Assembly: GCF_019654915.1 (NCBI RefSeq)
Contig: NZ_BPET01000006.1
Location: forward strand, 1-64,000
Length of the DNA stretch: 64,000 bases
Reading direction: 5' to 3'
Source: Shewanella sp. MBTL60-007
GTDB taxonomy: Bacteria; Pseudomonadota; Gammaproteobacteria; Enterobacterales; Shewanellaceae
Shown: piece after piece, positions 59,336 through 64,000 of the stretch
Layout of the letters: every line of letters begins with the position of its first letter
How positions within the stretch are numbered: position 1 is the stretch's first letter
Translations under genes and position numbers: made by a program
The notes under the pieces: generated by a model
The model's input: only the letters and a program-made list of their open reading frames with translations
Told to the model about the DNA's origin: nothing
Databases searched by the model: none

Positions 59336-62300
59336 GCTTCGCCTCCTTCAAGACTTATGTCTGACTCTTCTCTATCAAACTCCTTTCTATCAAAGAGGGC
59401 ATAAAGCACTGGGATCACAACTAAAGTCAGCAGCGTTGATAACGATAAACCGAAAATCACCGTAATCGCCATCGGCGCTCTCACTTCGCTACCATCACCA
59501 AGGCCTAGTGCCATAGGAGATAGGCCAAGTGCGGTAGTCATGGTGGTCATGATGATCGGGCGCAGACGCGATTTAGCCGCGTTAGAGATTGCAGTAAGCT
59601 TATCTTCGCCACTTTGACGCAGTTGGTTAATTCTGTCGACCAGTACGATGGCGTTGTTGACCACGATTCCCGCCAGCATAATAAGGCCAATAAACACCAC
59701 GACACTTAGGTGGGTCTGGGTAATATACAGGCCTAAAATACTGCCGCCGACCGCCATAGGGACAGCGATTAAGATCAGTAGCGGATGCAGTAAGGACTCA
59801 AACTGACTCGCCATGACTAAGTACACGAGAAATACCGCAAGTACCAGTGCTATTTGCAATGACTTGAATGAGTGCTCCATCTCTTCATTTTGACCACCAA
59901 AGCGAGCTTGAATTGAGGTTGGCAGTGTTTGATTCGCCAAGATCTCACGAGCGGTGAGTACGGCGTCATTTAAATCACCATAGGCTAAGTTTGCAGACAC
60001 TATGGCCACACGTTGCTGGCTAATGCGGTTAATGGCAGATGGACCAAGCTTTAAACTCACATCAGCAACGGCGCTTAGTGATATCGGATGACTACTATTG
60101 GGATTGATGATCATCGAGTCGATATCACTAATTTGGTTACGTTCATCGAGCTCACTGCGTACCAAGATATCAATTTTACGATCTCGCACCGTGTACTGAC
60201 TGGCAATTGTGCCGCCAATACGCTGAGCAATGCGATTCGCCACCGTTGGTGCGTCCATACCCAGTGCTGCTAATCGCTCATGATCAAAGCGGATACTCAG
60301 TTCTGGCTGACCGTCACGTAGACTGGTATTGATATCGGCAAAGCGGTCTGAATCAGACAGGGCTTCGACTAAGTTGTCGGCAGTTAGTTTAAGCTGACCT
60401 AAATCATAACCGACTAGCTCAATCTCCAGCGGCGTTTTAAAGCTAAATAGCTCAGGATGCTGAACCTTGGCTTCAAGTTCTGGAATGCGCATTGCTGTGG
60501 TACGTAGCTTATCGGCTACGGCATCGAAAGCGCTGTGATCGCTAAGCACCACTTGTAAGCGTCCCCAGTTCTCACCCCCTCGTGAAGTATCAGAGGTCAT
60601 TAAACCGCCGCTACCCGCCTGACTATAGGCGTGTTTGACATCATCCCTTTCTTTAATCGACAGTGCGAGGGTTCGCAGGACTCTATCGGTTTGTGTGACT
60701 TCGGTTCCTGGCGGCAATAGTACCTCAACATAGAACTCACCTTGGTTCATTGGCGGAATCAGCTCCATGCCAAGGCGTGGTATTAAAAGGGCCGCTCCAG
60801 CGGTCACCATAATCGCAATCGATAATGTCAGTACTCTAAACTTAAGCGCCGCAGAAAGCAGCTTGTGATAGAAGCGCTCTAACTTGTGATAAGCCCAATT
60901 AAAGGCGCCGCTAATTGGGCGCATCACAAGCCCCATTAACCAAGACAGGCTGCGACTAATAATCAGCACTAAGGTCAATAGTGCGCTTGGTAGGTAGTTA
61001 AATAGCAGCACAAAGGGGAACGAGAACACGGTGGCACTGTAATGCTTGAGTTTAGCCATCTTGGTCTCAGGTTTCGGTTTTGCTGTCTTTTCCAATAAGG
61101 GGGGCAGTGCCTTAAAGCCTTCACGAGAGGCAAGCATAGGGATGGTTGTTAACGCCACTAGCAATGAGGCGAGCAGGGCGAAGGTCACCGTTAATGCTTG
61201 ATCTGAAAACAATGCACCGGCAACGCCATCAACAAACACGAGAGGTACAAATACGGCAAGCGTGGTGAGGGTTGAGGCGAAGATAGCGCCTGCGACCTCT
61301 TTTGTGCCGGTCACGGCGGCATCTAATCGGCTCATACCAAGGGATTTACAGCGGTCGATATTTTCAAGCACCACGATGGCGTTATCCACTAAGAGCCCGA
61401 CAGCGAGCGCTATGCCTCCTAGCGACATGATGTTAAGGCTGATATCAGCAAAATACATCATGTTAAAGGTGGCAATGACCGAGAACGGAATTGAGATTGA
61501 GATAATCAGGGTTGGTACAATATCCCTAAGAAACAGATAGATGACGAGCATAGATAGCAGACTACCTATCAGGGCTGCAGTGGTCACCTCATTGACGGCA
61601 CTTTCGATAAACTCTGACTGATCATAGATGACTTTCAGCTCAGCCTTGGCGTTATGCTTATTGAGCTTATTAAGCTCTGCTGTGACTTTTTGAGCCACGG
61701 AAACCGTATTGGCATCACCTTCTTTGTAGATCGCCAGCTCAATGGACTCTTTATCACCAATACGAGTGATGTCATTGCGTTCCTTATAGGCATCGACAAT
61801 TTGCGCCACTTCAAATAGGCGTACTAAGGTCTGCTCATCACGGTAGATCACGATCTGGCCAAGCTCGTCCAAAGAATTGAACTGATTTAGGGTGCGGACT
61901 AAGTACTCTTTGTCGCCTTGGATCACTTTACCTGCAGATAGGTTGATATTTTCTTCGGCAATACGGTTACGAATAAGATCGGCGCTTAAATTAAGTTGTG
62001 TCAGCTTTTGTTGGTTAAGCTGAATATGCACCTCTTGTTGTAGACCTCCGGAAAGTCTTACTGCGGCAACGCCTGTAAGAGACTCAAGTTGGCGCTTAAG
62101 CTCCTCCTCGGCATAGGTTCGCATCTGTTTTAGCTCAGTCTCGCTCATACCATCGGTTGCACCTGCGGTGGTTTCAGGTACCGATAGCGCTAAACGAACG
62201 ATAGGATCGAGATTAGGATTAAATCGCAATAATAATGGCTTTTTTACATCGAGCGGCAACTCTATGGTGTCGAGCTTTTCGCGCACATCTAAGCTCGCCA

Positions 62301-62607
62301 TATCCATGTCGGTGCCCCATTCAAATTCCAGCACCACATCAGACATGCCAGAGCGAGAAATTGAGCTGATTTTCCTAAGCCCCTTTACAATACCTGCCGC
62401 TTCTTCGATTGGCTTCGAGACCAATTGTTCGACTTCTACTGGCGCTGCACCCACATATTGAGTACGAATGGTGATGGTAGGGTAACTCAAGTCGGGTAAT
62501 AGCTTGACTGCAAGGCGTGAGAAACCCACCATGCCGAAAAGGATCACCGCAAACATAAACATCCATACAGTTACCGGTCGATTAACCGCCGTTTTTATAA
62601 TAGACAT
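59332..62607 (-). CDS. RND efflux permease (first of two)
   Basis: 1091 aa, HAE1-type RND family. Landmarks: LLPDLSYPTITIRTQY (~36), ALAVGLLVDNAIVVLENIDR (TM4), VVNNAIVLVDRINQLR (TM10-11). A basic insertion (KTAKPKPETKMAKLKHYS, ~500-518) and an extra membrane stretch around 530-560 make it longer than its partner. AGGA precedes the ATG by seven bases. It follows the adaptor gene by 15 bases. Confidence 0.9.
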   Translation of the reverse strand: MSIIKTAVNRPVTVWMFMFAVILFGMVGFSRLAVKLLPDLSYPTITIRTQYVGAAPVEVEQLVSKPIEEAAGIVKGLRKISSISRSGMSDVVLEFEWGTDMDMASLDVREKLDTIELPLDVKKPLLLRFNPNLDPIVRLALSVPETTAGATDGMSETELKQMRTYAEEELKRQLESLTGVAAVRLSGGLQQEVHIQLNQQKLTQLNLSADLIRNRIAEENINLSAGKVIQGDKEYLVRTLNQFNSLDELGQIVIYRDEQTLVRLFEVAQIVDAYKERNDITRIGDKESIELAIYKEGDANTVSVAQKVTAELNKLNKHNAKAELKVIYDQSEFIESAVNEVTTAALIGSLLSMLVIYLFLRDIVPTLIISISIPFSVIATFNMMYFADISLNIMSLGGIALAVGLLVDNAIVVLENIDRCKSLGMSRLDAAVTGTKEVAGAIFASTLTTLAVFVPLVFVDGVAGALFSDQALTVTFALLASLLVALTTIPMLASREGFKALPPLLEKTAKPKPETKMAKLKHYSATVFSFPFVLLFNYLPSALLTLVLIISRSLSWLMGLVMRPISGAFNWAYHKLERFYHKLLSAALKFRVLTLSIAIMVTAGAALLIPRLGMELIPPMNQGEFYVEVLLPPGTEVTQTDRVLRTLALSIKERDDVKHAYSQAGSGGLMTSDTSRGGENWGRLQVVLSDHSAFDAVADKLRTTAMRIPELEAKVQHPELFSFKTPLEIELVGYDLGQLKLTADNLVEALSDSDRFADINTSLRDGQPELSIRFDHERLAALGMDAPTVANRIAQRIGGTIASQYTVRDRKIDILVRSELDERNQISDIDSMIINPNSSHPISLSAVADVSLKLGPSAINRISQQRVAIVSANLAYGDLNDAVLTAREILANQTLPTSIQARFGGQNEEMEHSFKSLQIALVLAVFLVYLVMASQFESLLHPLLILIAVPMAVGGSILGLYITQTHLSVVVFIGLIMLAGIVVNNAIVLVDRINQLRQSGEDKLTAISNAAKSRLRPIIMTTMTTALGLSPMALGLGDGSEVRAPMAITVIFGLSLSTLLTLVVIPVLYALFDRKEFDREESDISLEGGEA

Positions 62608-62622
62608 AACGTATTCCTTTGC

Positions 62623-63684
62623 TTATTTAGCTGACGCTAGGTCTACGGAGTTGATCACTTCAACTAAGGATTTATCTTTGAGGTTTTGTTGACCGCGGAT
62701 CACAATTTGTTCGCCAGGTTCGATCCCTGCAATGACTTCTACAGTATCGGCTTCTCGATAACCGAGGGAGACAGCGCGGCGGTTGGCGTTCTCACCATCG
62801 ATAACATAGAGCGCAAATTCGTTATCTTGGTTTATTATTGCGTTGTAAGGTACGGTAATTACATTGTTATGGGTGTCGTACCTGAGCTCGACACGGGTAA
62901 ACATGCCCGCTTTTAGAGTCGCATCTTGGTTTGGCACAGAAAGCGTCACTTTAAAGGTACCGCTTTGCGCATCAACAATCGGACTTATCCGCAATACAGT
63001 CGCGTGGGTCGTTTGCTGCGTATGCTTGTTAGCAAAAATTTCGGCGTCTTGACCAAGGCGAAGGTGCTGAAGTTGTTGCTCCGGTAAATGCACTATGCCG
63101 TAGAGTTCGTCTTGATTGATTACGTAAAATAGCTCGTCAAACTCTTTCGCCATATTGCCAGATTTGACGAAGCGGGTTGCGATAACACCATCGATAGGCG
63201 AGCGGATCATGCTCTCTTGGACATAAAGTGCGGCTAGATCGCGTTTAGCCATGGCGGCCTGTAGGTTATATTCCAATTTCGCCATCGAATCGGCGCTGAA
63301 GAATTCTTTATTGCTTATTTTTTTTAGACGATTTAATTCCTGCTCGATAATCTCAACTTCGGCTTGAGAGCGGTCTAACTCAAATTTCTGTCTTTTAGAG
63401 TCGATAACCGCCAACAACTGCCCCTTCTTGACTCTGTCACCTTCTTCGACTTCAAGTGCTTGAATAAGCCCTGCAACTCGGGTGACAACTTTTGCTTCTT
63501 GAGGTGCTTCCAGTGTTGCTGTGGTGCTATAGAAAGAGGAAACATCGCCTTGGATCACAGTGGCTGTTTCTACAGGCACTGCGTACTTCTCCTCCTCTTT
63601 AGTTTGTTCTTGTTCGCCACAGGCTGTTAATAGAGTTGCTAGCAGCAGAGGTAGAATGATTGTTTTTTTAGTTAACGCTTCCAT
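62623..63684 (-). CDS. RND periplasmic adaptor (membrane-fusion lipoprotein)
   Basis: 353 aa. Lipobox LLTAC (Cys ~22) indicates a lipid anchor. Acidic stretch at ~23-35, then barrel-sandwich and helical-hairpin domains (VVTRVAGLIQALEVEEGDRVKKG at ~65, YVQESMIRSPIDGVIATRFV at ~157, VVAGIEPGEQIVIRGQQNL-like end; here EVIAGIEPGEQIV). It links the RND permeases to an outer-membrane channel. First gene of the operon; AAGG lies nine bases before the ATG, and a good sigma-54 promoter precedes it. Confidence 0.9.
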   Translation of the reverse strand: MEALTKKTIILPLLLATLLTACGEQEQTKEEEKYAVPVETATVIQGDVSSFYSTTATLEAPQEAKVVTRVAGLIQALEVEEGDRVKKGQLLAVIDSKRQKFELDRSQAEVEIIEQELNRLKKISNKEFFSADSMAKLEYNLQAAMAKRDLAALYVQESMIRSPIDGVIATRFVKSGNMAKEFDELFYVINQDELYGIVHLPEQQLQHLRLGQDAEIFANKHTQQTTHATVLRISPIVDAQSGTFKVTLSVPNQDATLKAGMFTRVELRYDTHNNVITVPYNAIINQDNEFALYVIDGENANRRAVSLGYREADTVEVIAGIEPGEQIVIRGQQNLKDKSLVEVINSVDLASAK

Positions 63685-63723
63685 GTAGGCCGACCTTTAT
63701 TCGATTTTCCGATAGGCTGATAA

Positions 63724-63769
63724 AGCATTATGTGTGCCAATATTTATATCCTTTAAATTCAGTTGGTTA
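63724..63769 (-). promoter_or_regulatory. Sigma-54 promoter with shared upstream block (RND operon)
   Basis: Minus strand: TAACCAACTGAATT followed by ~15 AT-rich bases, TTGGCAC and, after the correct spacing, ATGCT (T-G-C-T at -12). This is a strong match to TGGCAC-N5-TTGCW. The block 63734-63769 corresponds to 55863-55898. Confidence 0.75.
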
Positions 63770-63789
63770 GAATATCGCTTGATAGTGAG

Positions 63790-63803
63790 GTGGTATTTAC
63801 CAC
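63790..63803. promoter_or_regulatory. GTGGTA-TT-TACCAC dyad upstream of the RND promoter
   Basis: Perfect 6-bp arms with a 2-base centre, about 50 bp upstream of the -24 element. The remaining ~200 bp to the right edge carry no visible gene. Confidence 0.45.
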
Positions 63804-64000
63804 GAACAATGTAGCGAAAAGTTACAGATGTTAGTTTTTTTAACAAGTGTGGTAGGGAGCACTATTATGACTTTCATCGTCATCTGAATTGGGGGCTGTT
63901 TAGGCTTGTTTTGCTAAACTGCTATTAAACGAAAAGCAATACTGATGCCGCCGTGACTCCCACTATCGGTAGTTTTGCGTAACTATTACGTACATAATTG

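Noticed and set aside
1..64000. CRISPR array
   Set aside because: No series of regularly spaced direct repeats with unique spacers was seen. The tandem repeats at 15254, 16097 and 47994 have no spacers.

Overview
The window reads as chromosome from a marine gammaproteobacterium of the Shewanella type. The grounds are the gene content and order (yejK/yejL/yejM, comEC-msbA-lpxK-ycaR, phoPQ, xapA-nupC), a small periplasmic multihaem c-type cytochrome, and close resemblance to Alteromonadales/Enterobacterales orthologues. All names come from reading the sequence. No database search was run.

Layout. 1-1.75 kb: the end of an rRNA operon (23S 3' end, 5S, terminator), then degenerate repeats of the 5S tail and terminator. 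1.75-14.1 kb: mostly housekeeping genes: yjjU patatin, a DMT exporter, nupC-xapA with a divergent LysR regulator, a DUF2057 protein, corA, an HD-GYP protein, a 2OG-Fe(II) oxygenase and phoPQ. 14.4-17.7 kb: a PhnD/C/E-like ABC importer with a duplicated, fused permease; its candidate substrate is selenate or a phosphonate-like oxyanion. 18.4-20.4 kb: a small array of gene cassettes separated by attC-like recombination sites with no integrase in view. 21.4-25.7 kb: a self-contained envelope-sensing unit made of a secreted coiled-coil protein, a histidine kinase and a sigma-54 response regulator. It is laid out like ZraP-ZraSR, with two back-to-back sigma-54 promoter candidates. 25.7-44.4 kb: LysE exporter, nadE, alpha/beta hydrolase, diguanylate cyclase, small cytochrome c, tRNA-Pro(GGG), the yej genes, a PTPS-like protein, an M23 peptidase, comEC, msbA, lpxK and ycaR.

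44.8-64 kb is an envelope and secretion region. It starts with a large secreted M11-type metalloprotease. Then follow, all on the minus strand, a secreted DUF11-like repeat protein, a DsbA-like lipoprotein, a VpsR-like sigma-54 activator with a degenerate receiver, a secreted SdrD_B-like protein, and an operon of one RND adaptor with two different RND permeases.

The SdrD_B-like gene and the RND operon, 8 kb apart, share an almost identical block of about 36 bp containing a TTGGCAC -24 element. The sigma-54 activator lies between its two likely targets and the DUF11-like gene, so I infer one regulated surface/secretion system. This, the cassette array and the ZraPSR-like unit are the three parts most worth following up.
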